In this document: positions 41,856-55,200 of the stretch, in pieces
How positions within the stretch are numbered: position 1 is the stretch's first letter
How the letters are laid out: each line of letters starts with the position of its first letter
Assembly: GCA_936450465.1 (NCBI GenBank)
Contig: OW388291.1
Coordinates: 82,473,436-82,537,435 of the forward strand
DNA from: Gibbula magus
Taxonomy: Eukaryota > Mollusca > Gastropoda > Trochida > Trochidae
Direction: 5' to 3'
Length of the DNA: 64,000 bases
Position numbers and translations under genes: made by a program
The notes under the pieces: model-generated
What the model saw: only the letters and a program-made list of their open reading frames with translations
Databases searched by the model: none
Told to the model about the DNA's origin: nothing

Positions 41856-42801
41856 CTATTGTAAACGAATTCATTCTTCAGTCGAAATTTGCATTGTATG
41901 TAGCCATATTCTAGTATTTGGCTTTTACTCGCGCACATGAACGCCTACACTGCAATATATTCAACGGGCGAGTAATACTTATTACATTCATAGAAAATTG
42001 ACCGTATCCTTGAATTCCTTTATTTTTTCCTAATAGTTTAATATTGAGTTTGCAAGCAATGTGATGTGAAATTTGTTTCCAAATAAAACAGAAATGTTGA
42101 GAAATTAAGTGTAGAATTGATTTATACCCCACTTCCGGTCTCGTTGCTATGGTTTCTTTTGTTACAAGTGTAGGTGTAATAGCGATACACCTATACTTTT
42201 TTCGGATATACCTACACTTTTTCTGATATACGTACGTACACTTTTCTATTAAACCTTCACTTTTTAACAACTGAGAAATCAATGAAGCAAATTTTTAGAT
42301 TTACAAATCTAAGTTATGATACTTTATAAAATGTTATATATGAACATATAATATGACAACAAAACACAGCACAGGTTTTATAGTTTTACTTGTTGTAGAT
42401 AACATGATATATTTGGATATATAAAGTATATATATAATATTTACTTAACATATTTCACATTGTTATGTCACCAACATTCAGTTCATTTTTATCACATTAT
42501 ATACAACACATCTGCATGTATATATATATATATTTTTTTTTTATAAGTTAAACTGATGTTGATGAAAACAATACTTTGACGAAAATACACACATTGGTTT
42601 AAACGAAAAAGATACAAAACACTTTGGCAGAAGTTGGTAACATAAGCGAGAATGGCAATTTACTCATCATCATTATTTCTTTATCAAGCCTCCGATTGGA
42701 TAAAAGTTTTGAGGGTTTTCAGTTAAAGTGAAACAAAGGAATATCAGAATAATCTTTAGATAAATATAGCATAGTTGCAAATTGAGTATGCGTTATATTT
42801 G
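41856..42801. other. Upstream of TTC27, no gene seen
   Basis: AT-rich. A 123-codon minus-strand frame at 41911-42282 has no recognisable motif. TATATATA tracts lie near 42410-42440 and 42520. Confidence 0.4.
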
Positions 42802-43245
42802 TCAATATAGTGTCTTGATGTCATCCTTGATGTAGGTTATGTTTGGTTTCAGTCCATTCTGCTTTGTTTTGAATAATGTGTACTTAACAGTTGTGATGAT
42901 CATGTTCAATACTTTATTTCTATATTCAGGATAGCCAAAGCAAATGTTCCTTTCAGAGAGGTTCGGGTTTGCTTGTGTGTTTGTCTCTACCCATTCCATA
43001 ACTTTATTCCATATATTTTCGACAGTAGGACAATCAAAGAAAAGGTGACTTATGGTCTCTTTTTCGTCCTCACAGAAGCTACATTTATTTTCATCTTTGA
43101 TTTTCACCTTATGCAGGAGATCATTTGTCGGGAGTATTATTTTTGCTCTTGTTGCTAATGCTATTTCATATGATACATTTAAAATGGATAAAGGTCTCCA
43201 ATTTAAAAAAACAAACTGTTTTGGTCTATTCTTTGGGCCATACAT
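42802..43245 (-). pseudogene. L1-like LINE relic, RT start fused to C-terminal zinc knuckle
   Basis: The minus-strand frame of 147 codons begins with FLNWRPLSILNVSYEIALA, which corresponds to the NWRPISLLNVDYKI block near the start of an L1-type RT. It passes directly into KCSFCEDEKETISHLFFDC, the CxxC...HxxxxC zf-RVT domain at the protein's C terminus. The RT palm with FADD is missing, so this is an internal deletion derivative. The stop at 42802 may be the native end. Confidence 0.8.
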
Positions 43246-43270
43246 GTCATCAGACCCTGTATCTGGCTAA

Positions 43271-44380
43271 TGGATAACGTACTCTCCTGCTTTATAAGAG
43301 AAGTTTAATGATCGAATCAAGTAAGCATGCAGGTACATGTACATGAACATGTATACATTTTATAAATTGTCTTCTCATGCTGTTTTCATAGATAATTATT
43401 AATAGAGAAGATTTGGTGGACTCATCACTTCACTGAACATAAGCAGCTTTTTTTTAAAACAACAAGTTAAAAAAAAATCACAATAAATATCATGCTGTTT
43501 TGATTTGTTGGACACATCAACAGATAATTACATTCTCAAAATAAGCTGTTCCATTTGTTCTTGTGGGCAAGTTGGGTTAAGTATCATGTACATATTTCTC
43601 CTGCGCCTACACACCTGTGACCAACCAACCTTGACATGTGTTGTTTTAAGCTGTAGGCAGAACGAGTTGTAGACAGATCGAGAGCATACCATTTGAAAAC
43701 GGCGCGGTTGGTTGAACTGTTTAAAACTCAGTACACCACGTGCGCCATTAAGCCATTTCTAGCTAACTGTTACTACGGCAGCGGGCTACATAAAGACAAT
43801 GTATTGACTCTCTGAATATCAAAACGTCCATTTTCACTGCAAAGAAAGATAATAATCATTATTAATCGTATGGTGAATCATTACCTAACATTGTCATAGT
43901 TTTGTGTGAACATTTACATATTTCCCTAGCAACCATTCTTTCAGCCCTTGCTCCGATACACATACGTACACTCCTATTATATGAAACACTTGTTTGGGTG
44001 ATAATATCTATATATCTTTTTGCTGTTGATATGTGAGGTACGTGTATATTCTCTGAAACAATGTCTCTTAGGAGGTTGGGTTCCGCATTTTTGGTTGTCA
44101 TCTAGTGAATTTTATGTTCAAGACTATAAACGGTGTTTCGACGGGCATATCATATGTTTTTTCCTTTATCTTAATATAATTATTCATTTTGCGTTATGTG
44201 TTCTTAAGAGCGTTGGATATATACATAAAAAAAAAGTCAGAAGAAGTGAGTTTTCCAATTAACAGTTAACTCCGTTGTTAATAAACACCCTGCATGCTGT
44301 GTTGATTGCAATCTCATTAAATTCATATAACTTCTTGACAGCGAGGTATGAGTGTCGCGTTCGATCTGATATTAATTCGG
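43271..44380. other. Intergenic, no gene seen
   Basis: AT-rich; short frames on both strands lack motifs. No RNA gene recognised. Confidence 0.4.
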
Positions 44381-44857
44381 TTATGTTATTTTATTTGGCT
44401 TTAATACGTTCCAACTCACCACATGTTCTGTCTACAATACAAATAAATTCACTCAGCTTGCATATTTATCCCCAATCGCAAAATATATCATAATTACTAG
44501 TTTCCAATTAAAATTGAGTAACATGATTATGCATGTACAGAAACCGAAACCGCACGTCCCATTTACATGCACAGTAGTTATGGGACCTATTGAACGTTAT
44601 CAACACAAATTTGTCTGTTTTGTCTGTTATAAATAAGATTCCAAAATTACGTTTGACGCATTGACGAGCGCCACACGCTGTGCATTGTCCGGTTTTCGAT
44701 CAGAAATCACTTTTACCTTCATATCGTCAATATCATAAGTCCACTGTCATCAAAATGGTAGTTTTCGGTAACAGTCGATACTTCTCGATAAAGTAACACC
44801 ATTTAAAACGTTTGCAATATTATGTGACCCCCAACAACACAATGGATTTATCTTTAA
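44381..44857. mobile_element. Second, truncated copy of the 490 bp TTAA MITE
   Basis: Collinear with 28975-29452 (TATTTGGCTTTAATACGTTC, TTCACTCAGCTTGCATAT, CGATCAGAAATCACTTTTAC, CAACAACACAATGGATTTA). The left terminal repeat is missing; the right end TCTTTAA is degraded. Confidence 0.85.
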
Positions 44858-44905
44858 TAGAGAATATCGCGGCTTTCCTCTCTGGTTAAAACAATAGTTT
44901 AAAAA

Positions 44906-45046
44906 AACAGGATTTATATATGGATAGTCAACTTCTTTATTGCAATGAATGCGACGTTTTGGTGCGTGCTTGATAACTGTTTTAGTATTCACCGAAACGT
45001 CGCATTCATTACAATAAAGAAGTTGACTATCCACACATCCTGGTTT
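44906..45046. mobile_element. Fold-back hairpin with ACGTTTCGG arms
   Basis: The left arm ATGGATAGTCAACTTCTTTA, then TTGCAATGAATGCGACG, pairs almost perfectly with CGTCGCATTCATTACAATAA, then AGAAGTTGACTATCC. Arms of about 56 bases around a loop of about 28. Related to the repeat at 15643-15762. Confidence 0.85.
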
Positions 45047-46257
45047 TTATTCACCTCTGGAACTTCTAAACTGTCTCTCAAAGAATGGAAGCAAAACACG
45101 CAGAGTTGAGCCTTGCTTTACAGACAGACACACAGACAGACACACAGACAGAAGCAGGAACGGCGGAACATTCCCCAAGCATTTCTTCGACGTTTGTTCG
45201 AATCCATGCCACGTCGACTCCCTGATTGTGTACGGACTAAGGAGGTCACCCTTGCAACTGGGTTTCTCAAAGAGGGTCTGTGTGAAAGACTTGATATGTC
45301 ATCCATAGTTTGGGAACTCATGTCATCATTTTTCATAAAATGGAAACACAATGAAATTCTGAACATAACGTTACAAATGTTGTTGGTTATTATTTCTTCC
45401 AACCTTAAGAACGGTTTTGCGTTTTCAATGTATCTGTGACCCTATTCTATCTCCAGTATATCTCATTTGAAATTGTGTATTGTTAAATCGTTTTAATTGT
45501 GTGTTTTAGTCATTACAACTTGAAATAATAAGACTTGTTCTGTTTTCTTTGGCTGTTTTCCTCTGGGGACTCCATTATTGATTTGCTCATCGTAACACGG
45601 CAACATAATTAAATTCTTAAGCGTGACATTTGAAAATGAAATAAACTAGAAGGTGTTTTAACCCTTCCCTCAATTCAATTCCAGTTACTACCCTTTAAAA
45701 GAACCAAGTCCAAATTGTTGCTATGGAAACTGAAAAAAATCTAATCTTATAAAGTTCAAACCCCAAAAGGCACATCTGGGAGGCAGCATTCTAAATTTGG
45801 TGAAGATTGGTGAAGTAGGTTTAGACATCTGCTCCGGAAACAAACACTACTCTTCAAAAAGACGCCAAACCCGACAGAACCTCAACCAAAACAATATGTC
45901 TCCCGACCCATCTGGTGGAGACATTATGACTTGATTTAGCAATTTAACTTGTCATTTGTTTAAAAAAAGAGCTTTGACAGCACTTCGAGTAAAATCGTCT
46001 GCTCCTAAGCTGCCCCCATTCAGTTATTGCTTCGCGGAAATCCGATGAAAGTAGAATGGCCTCTGACCTATGTCCCATCTTGATTCTTGAACGCTACCCC
46101 GATGGTAATGTCAGGCTTCCAGGGAGGATTTAGGTATACCTAGTTTATGCTGCTTTATATGCTGTAATCAAATGAATAAACAACTATGGTGTCAACCTAT
46201 TTAATACAACATACTCTCTGGTACGAAGAAGAAACAGAAGAAACAAGAACGAATGTC
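45047..46257. other. Region downstream of ACP7, no gene seen
   Basis: A 108-codon plus frame at 45113-45439 starts in an ACAGACAGACAC microsatellite and has an open antisense frame, so it is not called. 45660-45910 belongs to the dispersed family with TTGCTATGGAAAC words. The ACP7 3' UTR should occupy the end; an ATTAAA (complement of 46200-46205) lies about 52 bases past the stop. Confidence 0.45.
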
Positions 46258-49200
46258 TCAGTGTTTCTGTGACTTGAAGGGTCCGTGCGAGTTCTTGATC
46301 AGAGTGAAACTGTCCACTATCTGTCCGCCCTGTAACAGACGGGTAAAGTGATAATTCATTTATTTCAAGCATAAACCAATCTGTTATGTAATAGTGAAGT
46401 TTAAAATTGTTGCAATGGAAACAGAAAAGCATAAACACATTTTAAAAATGTTAACCCTCAAAATGAATATCTACATGATATGGGAAAGAATACCATATTT
46501 GGTGAACGGTCTAGTAGTAAAGAACGATGGGATCAAAGCTAAACAATCTAACAAAACAATTTGTTTCCCATCCCTTCTGTGGAAACGTAATCAACTAAAA
46601 GCACCTTCAACACGCACACAACCTAAGACCAAGAGGTCTGGTTTCAACTTTAGGGTAATTGTATAACATAGTGTTAAAGTGGACACACCTTGTCGTCTGA
46701 CACCTGCTCAAAGCTGATGTGGGTACCGTTATGGATCGTCATCCGGGTATACCCGTAGTCAAGGCTACGGAACGCCGACCATGGACCTGGGTGCTTGTCG
46801 AAATTGTCATGACGTTCATGGCAACCCTGTTGCAAATGAAACAGACATAGCATCGTTTTTAGACCAACCGAAATGAAATAAGAGGGGGTTGAAGTTAGCT
46901 TTGAATCTGTACCAGTTCATGTAGGCCTACACTAGACCGTAAACCTTCTAAGACTCAAATTTAGTTTATGGAATCTTTATACTTACTGTACCTTCATTCT
47001 TATGATTATATATTTTATACTTTCAATTCCATATGTGTATTCAGTTTATCTAGACTTGACTGTATTTAAGGTTTTTATTTTAAACTCAGTCATTGAGCAG
47101 GTCTAAGTAAACCTGTACACGACTAGCTACGGTTTCCGTGTAACCTAACAGTAAATTGTTATCATAATTAACGTCCGTCCGGAGACGACAGGTGAAAATC
47201 AAGAGTTTATTGCCCAGAACACCCGCCCATCTACGACTACCGAGACCTCCGAATGTTTAAGATATAGATTAGAAATATAAAATGTCGATTGGAACAAATT
47301 GAACATATTACAGATACTCATTGTGGTGCAGATATAAATTTCTTGCTTTGTACATGTGCTATATAAAAAAATGACGTTATCCTCCAAGGAAGACGAGATC
47401 CTGTAACTGAACCATCTACTGGAGATATAAGAAGATGGACCACTCACCGCCGAGCCTGTAGTCAGATGGACTGGAGCTGGTGGATCAGTGTAGGGGTGGG
47501 AGTAGCTTCCGTTATATACCTGAAGTAAAACTGTGATATAGATACATAGGTCCTTTTACCCAAGTATTGTCTTGATGTGTTCTGTGTATACAACATTTTC
47601 CCCTCCTCTACCCTGTCACTTGTATTATCGTTTCTATTAGTAGACTCGTCAATGTTAGATAAGTTTTTGTTAAATCTTTTGTCCTCTTCAATTGACATCC
47701 AACCTCTCTCCTCAAGCCATAACTCGCGCCAGTCTCCATCACTGGCTATATCAAGCCTTGCAGCATTTCCTTCTCTATACATCCTTGCTACGAACCAGTT
47801 CCCACTATTTCCTGGTGTAGCGCTCCGCCATCTTAGCACGACATTGTGAAGGAAGGCCGAATTTAGCCAGTGATGGAGACTGACGCAATTATGCATTGCG
47901 TAGCGAAGTTCATTTACACCCTTGTTGAAAGTAAACAGCACTTGTAGTTGTACCAGACAGTAACATTAGAAGGTTATGAGAATTAAAGCAACCAATTATG
48001 GAACTAAACAAACATGAACATATTCCTAAATGAATGTGTACCTCCTTATTGTAAACTGGCCAAAACCGTTCGTACGAGTGCTCGTGCGCCCACAGCTGCA
48101 GATCCACCCCGTACTTGTTGAACGTACGCTCCAGCGCCACTCGTATCTGGTGGAGAGAATAGGATAGTTTTGAAAGCTCGGGTATATCATGTTAACATGG
48201 GTTAACATTTTAGTCAAGGGCCAATGCAAGTATTTCATTTTAGATTATTTTCAGATTGCTAGTCAAACAGGTTAAGAGAAATGTTAACGTTGTCACCAAA
48301 AGCAAATATATTCAAGGTCGGGCGGTACATGCAGAACATCGCCCATATCGCCCATCATAAGCCTATTTCATACAGTATGACAACATATTACCCACCACAC
48401 TCACATTTCGTACGCTATAATCTCTATATATGTATAAATATACTCTCGTTGGGTATGAGCTGTATATCACTCACCATACTCTCATTTCGCTGACAAGTGG
48501 TATCGTCCAGGTTGGAGCAGTACATGGGACGGTGACCCATCGTGATCACCCAGGGATGTTCCGCCCGGTTCTCAGGTAAGTTGGCTCGCTACGGATCAAC
48601 GATAGACTCGATGAAAGCATGAAAGTGTTGTGATGGTGCTATGCAATAAATTGAAGCACTCGTAAAAGTAAACGTAATCTCAAAGTGTTAAGAACTAGAG
48701 GAATCTTCTCCGGTCTATAAAAGTAGGTAATGTCCTTGTCTTTACTGTATTATTGTAAAATGGTGGTGATGATTGTGTTGGTAAATGCTTTCAAACAATC
48801 ACCTCAATGTTGTAATTGATATAAAACATTCGCATTGTTGAGCATAATGTCACGATCAAATAAAATTAAGCAAGTGCAATATGAAAGATATAAAGACAAC
48901 ACAAGTGGTTACGCTGTAGGGACAAACAGTGCCGGACTCGGAGGGCGTGGGCTCACTTGATTCGAAATGCCTCAGAATTTACTCTACTTCAGATAGTGTG
49001 GTCCAAAATATTATAATATTTCAGATGTTCAGCATGTTCGCAATCATTCTCCCCATAAAACATTTTACTCAAAAGGTTACGTGAGAAGAAAACACTCAAG
49101 CAAACTCCGGAGAGAATTAATCACAAAGAAAAACATGCTAGTGTTAGTATGAACTATCACATCACAAAGTTCTAATCGAGTATTTACATCCAAAATCAAT

Positions 49201-52200
49201 GTTGAAGTCGGCGAGCTGTTGATAACAGTACGGACAGGGAATGAACGAGTACCCCTGTACTGAAGACAGTCATGTTACTAAAGACACCCATGTTACTTAA
49301 GACAGTCATGTTACTGAATACAGTCATGTTACTAAAGACACCCATGTTACTTAAGACAGTCATGTTACTGAATACAGTCATGTTACTAAAGACACCCGTG
49401 TTACTTAAGACAGTCATGTTACTGAAGACAGCCATGTTATGAAAGACATCCATGTTACTGAAGACAGTCATGTTAACTAGGACACCCATGTTACTGAAGA
49501 CAGTCATGTTAATTAGGACACCCATGTTACTGAAGACAGTCATGTTACTAAAGACACCCATGTTACCGACGACAGCCATGTTATGAAAGACACCCATGTT
49601 ACTGAAGACACCCATGTTACTGAAGACAGTAACCCACCTGTAGTTCTTCCTCTAGCCAGTTCTGCTGTACGAAGATCTGCTCTATCCCGTAGGAAGTGTA
49701 GATGTAATATTCCGTCGAGAACGAGATGATGTGGGCGGGACCAATATCGAAACTGGAAACCATGTGTCACACTTCATGATTAGATCGGTACCCTTAGATC
49801 CTGCCTTCATTTAATCTCATTATTTGAAGTTAGATTTGATGGTTATTATTAAAGTTATTATAAGTATAAGAACAGTTACTAGACTTCTGTCGAAGATGGA
49901 TCGGGTTTTAAACATATTATTCTTTTCAAATCCTGTTTGGTAAATTTTACTTTACCCTTTAATACATTATCAGTTATGTTTAATCAATCAATTAAACATA
50001 GGGCTCGTGTATACATGTAAATAGGGGCCATACATATGGTGAAGTACATTCAACTATTTAATGACGTCACATACGGCAAATATCAGGGTTGCTCGGAAAA
50101 AATGAACTAGGTTGTACTCTACATATGTTGAAGTGAAATTGAGCAGTGACGTAAGATGATGCGTACCTGTAGAACATATTGTCTGAACTTTCGTCTCTTG
50201 GCATCGTGAATCTATTCTTGTAGTTACTGAAGTTGCTGTAACATAAGTGAGCTCATACTAATGCATATAATGGTCTCAGGTTTATCTTTGGAATTCCGAT
50301 CGAGTCCCAAGTTTGTCGTGACAAAAAAAGTGTCGTGACAAACATTTTCTTACAAACAAATTTCATTATATAAATGCCTTACATAAGTTCTTTGGACATT
50401 TTTAAGTTAAAATTATTTTTTCCAATTTTTGAAAATCCATTGGAATATTTCCAAAGAAAATATGGGGACAAGGGTGGGGGTGAGGACCTTTCTTGACTTA
50501 ATAAAGAACAAAATTGTCCTCCAGTTGTTTTCTATAATCGTAGGGGTACATTTTGCAGATATTATTTTGACAACAGTTCAGAAAAAACACTCCATTTTGT
50601 TAATTGTTTTTTAATGTTCACATGATAACATTATTCTCTTGTGATTGTATTCAATCTTTCTTAAAACAACAAACATTCATGTCTGATACCAATTTGCTAT
50701 ATATATTTTTTATTGTTTGAGGTTTTTTTCATGACACACCACTTTAATATTGACATGCATGTTTCAGTTATATGTTGTATCATTTTGAATTGTAAGTGCT
50801 TTATGCAGTAAACCAAAGTTAAACGACTTACTAGGCGAACTCATGGTTGCCCGGACATGTCATGTAGGGGAGATAGGCAGCGATACTCTGAATTTGGTTC
50901 ATGAAGGCGTCCCCGATACGGGCGTTGTCCTGTAGAAGTAAAATAATTAACATGCCCTATTGTGGCATTTTAAAAGTGACACAGAGATAAGAGACGTTTA
51001 TAGTTGATAAAAAAGTGACGATTCCGAGTCAGTATAAACCCTGATCTTGTTTTCAAGAATATTGGAACAGCTGGGATATTTCAGATTACTAGTATATACA
51101 AGAATATATCTATTGGAACTGAGATTTAGTTTCCCGAACGAAGCCTGTTGTACATCACAAAGGTTTCCTTAATTCTGCTTACTGTGCTGTATAATGACAC
51201 TCTCTTCAAGAAACCCAATTTCTCCATATCGTAACGAACAATATGATTAAAAATGTGCTTATTTGAGTATTGGGTTACTTCATTAAAGAAGAACACTGCG
51301 TACCATATATCACGACACAACAACATTGGCTAATAATTTTGTAAGTCCACTCAATTTCTTTTACATTCTTTTAAAAGAGAACGCACTACCATAAACCTGA
51401 ACATTGTGACATTGATGTCATCTAATAGGGGGGGGGGGGGGGGGGAGAGGGAGAGGAGGGAGAATTCATTATTCATTTTTATCAAGTATCATCTATCAGA
51501 TAATAGGTGTACGCACGTAGTCCATGTCGTATGCAAAGTCACCTGTCAATGAAGAGGAATAAGAGTAAGTGAATGATTGTTTAAAAATTTCAAAAATCGA
51601 GCGAGTGTCTTTTACTTTAATCCTTTAAAAAAAATCCCATTTCGATGTTGTTTTTCATATTTTAAACACCTTAGCTTCCAGTTCTGAATACGATTATAAA
51701 TGATGGTGTATCTCTGATGGCCTTACCGACGTGTAAGACTGCATCGTACATGTCTATCTCTGTCTGCAGTCTGGCGAGAGACTGCGCGTTCACGTTGCCA
51801 AGATCCCCGAACATGACGAGTCGAGGACTCCATTGACTGCCAGACTGCATCGTGGTGAAGTAGAAGACGTCGCTGTAACCGTAGCTGCTGCCGCATCGAT
51901 ACACTGAATATACGTGAAGAAGATAAACCGATATGGATTACTATCTCTTGTAATGATTTACTAAAGGATGCTGATATACAATGGAGAATACAATCTGTTA
52001 GATATATATATTGCATGAGCAAGGGGGAACCGAGTTGTGTTTTGTCCAAATTATGCTTGGGACAGTGCAGCTTCTTCCCTAAAGATGAACGACTATCAAC
52101 TATTTATAAAGGCACAAGAGGCGTATCAACACTATGGTGACTTTGAGTACAATGGTATATACAGCACGTACTGTGTTGTGGTGAGGATAGGCCCATTTCC

Positions 52201-55200
52201 ATAAGGAACAGGGATGAGTTCTCTTTTAAACATTGTTAAAGAAACCTTTCACTTCATAAACATTACTTTTCATGTTAGCTTGGTGCACGCACCATACATC
52301 TTGCCGGGAGCGAGTCCAGTCAGGGTGACAGTATGGATGTGCTGACTTCTGTTCTCAGAGCCGCCATCAGTGAAGACGTAACTGCTTCCTAACACCTGGT
52401 TGTTGATCTCGGCGATGTTGCTTCCATATTTGACCACGGATTGTACGGTGTCGTTGAGTGTACTCCAGGTGACCACCATCTGAGATTCATCTCCTGTAAC
52501 AACATGCAATAATTTGTGATTATGTGTACTAATTCATTAGCAGTGGTCTGTATGTTATCCAGACTTTATAAAGTATGAATGAATCTGGATTGCCAACTGT
52601 TTTTTTTTACGTACAAACGTTCTTTTTTAGTTTTTCTCCGGGTATTCATGACAGACACATTACTACAGACGGATCCACCCACAATGGAGAGGTTCTTCAA
52701 GCAAAACGCATCCGCAGAAAAGCAAAACGGAAATGGCGCAGACATCGTCTTGAAGTTCACCGCCAAATATACAAGACTGCAAAAAATTAAGCTACAACTG
52801 TAATCCAGAAAGCTAAAAGGAGCTATTGTCTTCAACAACTTGACTCTCTCAGTAGCAACCCAAAAGGATCTTATAGATTCATGAACAAATTGTTAGGCAA
52901 GAAGACAGAAAGTAAATTACCTAACCATGACAGCAAAGAAGCTCTTGCGAACAAATTCAATGAGTTCTTTGTGAACAAAATCACAAATATCAGACAAGGG
53001 CTGTCAACCACAGACACAGATCAGCAGAGTGCTACCAGCATGGATCCCAGTTTTGACGGGAACCCACTGACTGAGTTTTCTGCATTTACGGAAACGGAAG
53101 TTCTCAACATTATTCAGACATCGAATGCCACAACTTGTAATCTAGATCCGATCCCAACAAATATGCTTTCTCATTTGGATTCACTTCTCCCGGCTATAAC
53201 AAGCATTCTCAACAAGTCTGGAATTTGGTATTTCCATCATTGCTGAAAAGGGCTGTGGTTAAACCACTTCTTAAGTAAGACAATCTTGACGAAAACACTT
53301 TACAGAACTATCGACCGGTGTCAAATCTTTCGTTCCTCTCTAAAGTATTAGAGAAGGCAGATAGTCTGAGGCTGAAGTCACACCTTTCTTCCAACTCACT
53401 TCTAGACTCTTTTCAATCTGCGTATAGACAATTCCATAGCACTGAAACAGCTCTGTTACGTGTGGTGAATGATCTACGATGGGCGGTTGATAAGGGCAAT
53501 CTTGTAGCGCTGGTACTTTTGGATTTATCATCCGCCTTTGATACGATAGACCATGGAATGCTGTTGAACAGACTCCAGCTCCAGCGAATTACCTCTTCGA
53601 TGGATAGCTTCCTACATACAAGGGCGAAAACAGTTTCTCATGATTGGCAATAGCACATCAGTTCCAGTGGAACTCCACTATGGTGTCCCTCAGGGATCTG
53701 TTCTTGGGCCTCTGTTATTTGTGATGTACACTACTAGCGTGTCAAACATCGTCAGACATCACAGTCTGCTACACCATTCTTATGCAGACGACTGTCAACT
53801 GTATGAATATTTCAAGTCGGTATCATCATTGATAAATTCCAATCACTTGTCAGATTGCACTACTTCTCTAGCTTCCTGGATGGCAGCAAACAAACTTAAA
53901 CTGAACCCTACCAAAACTGAAGTGATGTTTATGGGAAATAAGAAACAAAGCAACATCAACGCAAATGTCGAACCGCTCGATATAGCAGGTGTGTCTATCC
54001 TACCAGCAGATTGCGTGAAGAACTTGGGCACACATTTTGACTCGGCACTCTCCATGGAAGTTCAAATCAGCCGTCTATGTCGGACTTGCCATTTCCACCT
54101 GGAATCCATTTCAAACATCAGGGCGCTCATCACCAAAGAAGCCGCCCATGCACTAGTCCGATGTCTTGTTCTAAGCAGGATAGACTACTGCAACAGTCTA
54201 TACACAGGCTTACCCGAGTCTCTAATTGGAAAGCTACAAATGTTTCAAAACAATGCCGCCAGAATAGTGTGTCGAACAAATCGCTACACACGTCACTCCT
54301 CTTTTGATACAGCTTCATTGGTTGTCAATCAAGGCAAGAATTGACTTCAAAATACTCTGCCTGACTTTCAAATCTCTAAATGGACAGTCTCCCTACTATT
54401 TATCAAATCTGCTCCAGCCATATTCTCCTTCACGCACACTCCGATTACAGAGCCAACATCTCCTCACTGTACCCAAGTAGAAACTGACAACTTTTGGGAA
54501 ACGGACTTTCGCCTCATTTGACCCTGTTCTTGGAAACAGCCTTCCCATTCAACTTAAACTTGCCGAGAGTATAGATTCTTTTAAGAAATTCTCAAAAAAT
54601 ATCTTTTTACGAAATACTTTGACTAGACTCCTGTGAGCGCCATGAGCATACTCATAGAGTGGATATGTGCGCTATATAAATATGCACTATTATTATTATT
54701 ACAGACAGTTACGTTACTACAGACAGTTACGTTACGAAAAACAGTCACGTTACTAAAGACAGTCACATTACTAAAGACCTCCATGTTATGAAAGACACTC
54801 ATGTTACTGAAGACACCCATGTTACTGAAGACAGTCTTGTTACTGAAGACAGTCGTGTTACTAAAGACACCAATGTTACTGAAGACAGTCATGTTATTAA
54901 AGACACCCATGTTACTGTAGACACCCATGTTACTGAAGACACCCATGTTACTAAAGACACCCATGCTATAGGCCAGGACCATTAGTCAAAAGATATGGAC
55001 AACCCGGACAAAAATAGTAGAAAGCTGATTTTATTCTGAAGACCTTAAAAATATTTTACTTATATCAATGGCACAAAGTTCTGCAAGTTCTAGCTGATGC
55101 CTTTTTCAAAATGGCCGCCATTTCCAACATAGCCGCCGGCGTTTCGGTAAATTGTTAAATTATTTTCATTTTTAAGTTTCATGTCATGTCATATATCAAA

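Noticed and set aside
41911..42282. 123-codon minus-strand frame upstream of TTC27
   Set aside because: No recognisable motif, AT-rich composition, no splice or start support.
45113..45439. 108-codon plus frame starting in an ACAGACAGACAC repeat
   Set aside because: No motif, starts in a microsatellite, and the antisense frame is equally open.
47462..47941. 159-codon minus-strand frame overlapping ACP7 exon 10
   Set aside because: Its last 19 or so codons coincide with exon 10 and the rest reads through intron 9; exon borders and family alignment support the spliced model.
49196..49615. 139-codon minus-strand frame
   Set aside because: Minisatellite artefact in ACP7 intron 7.
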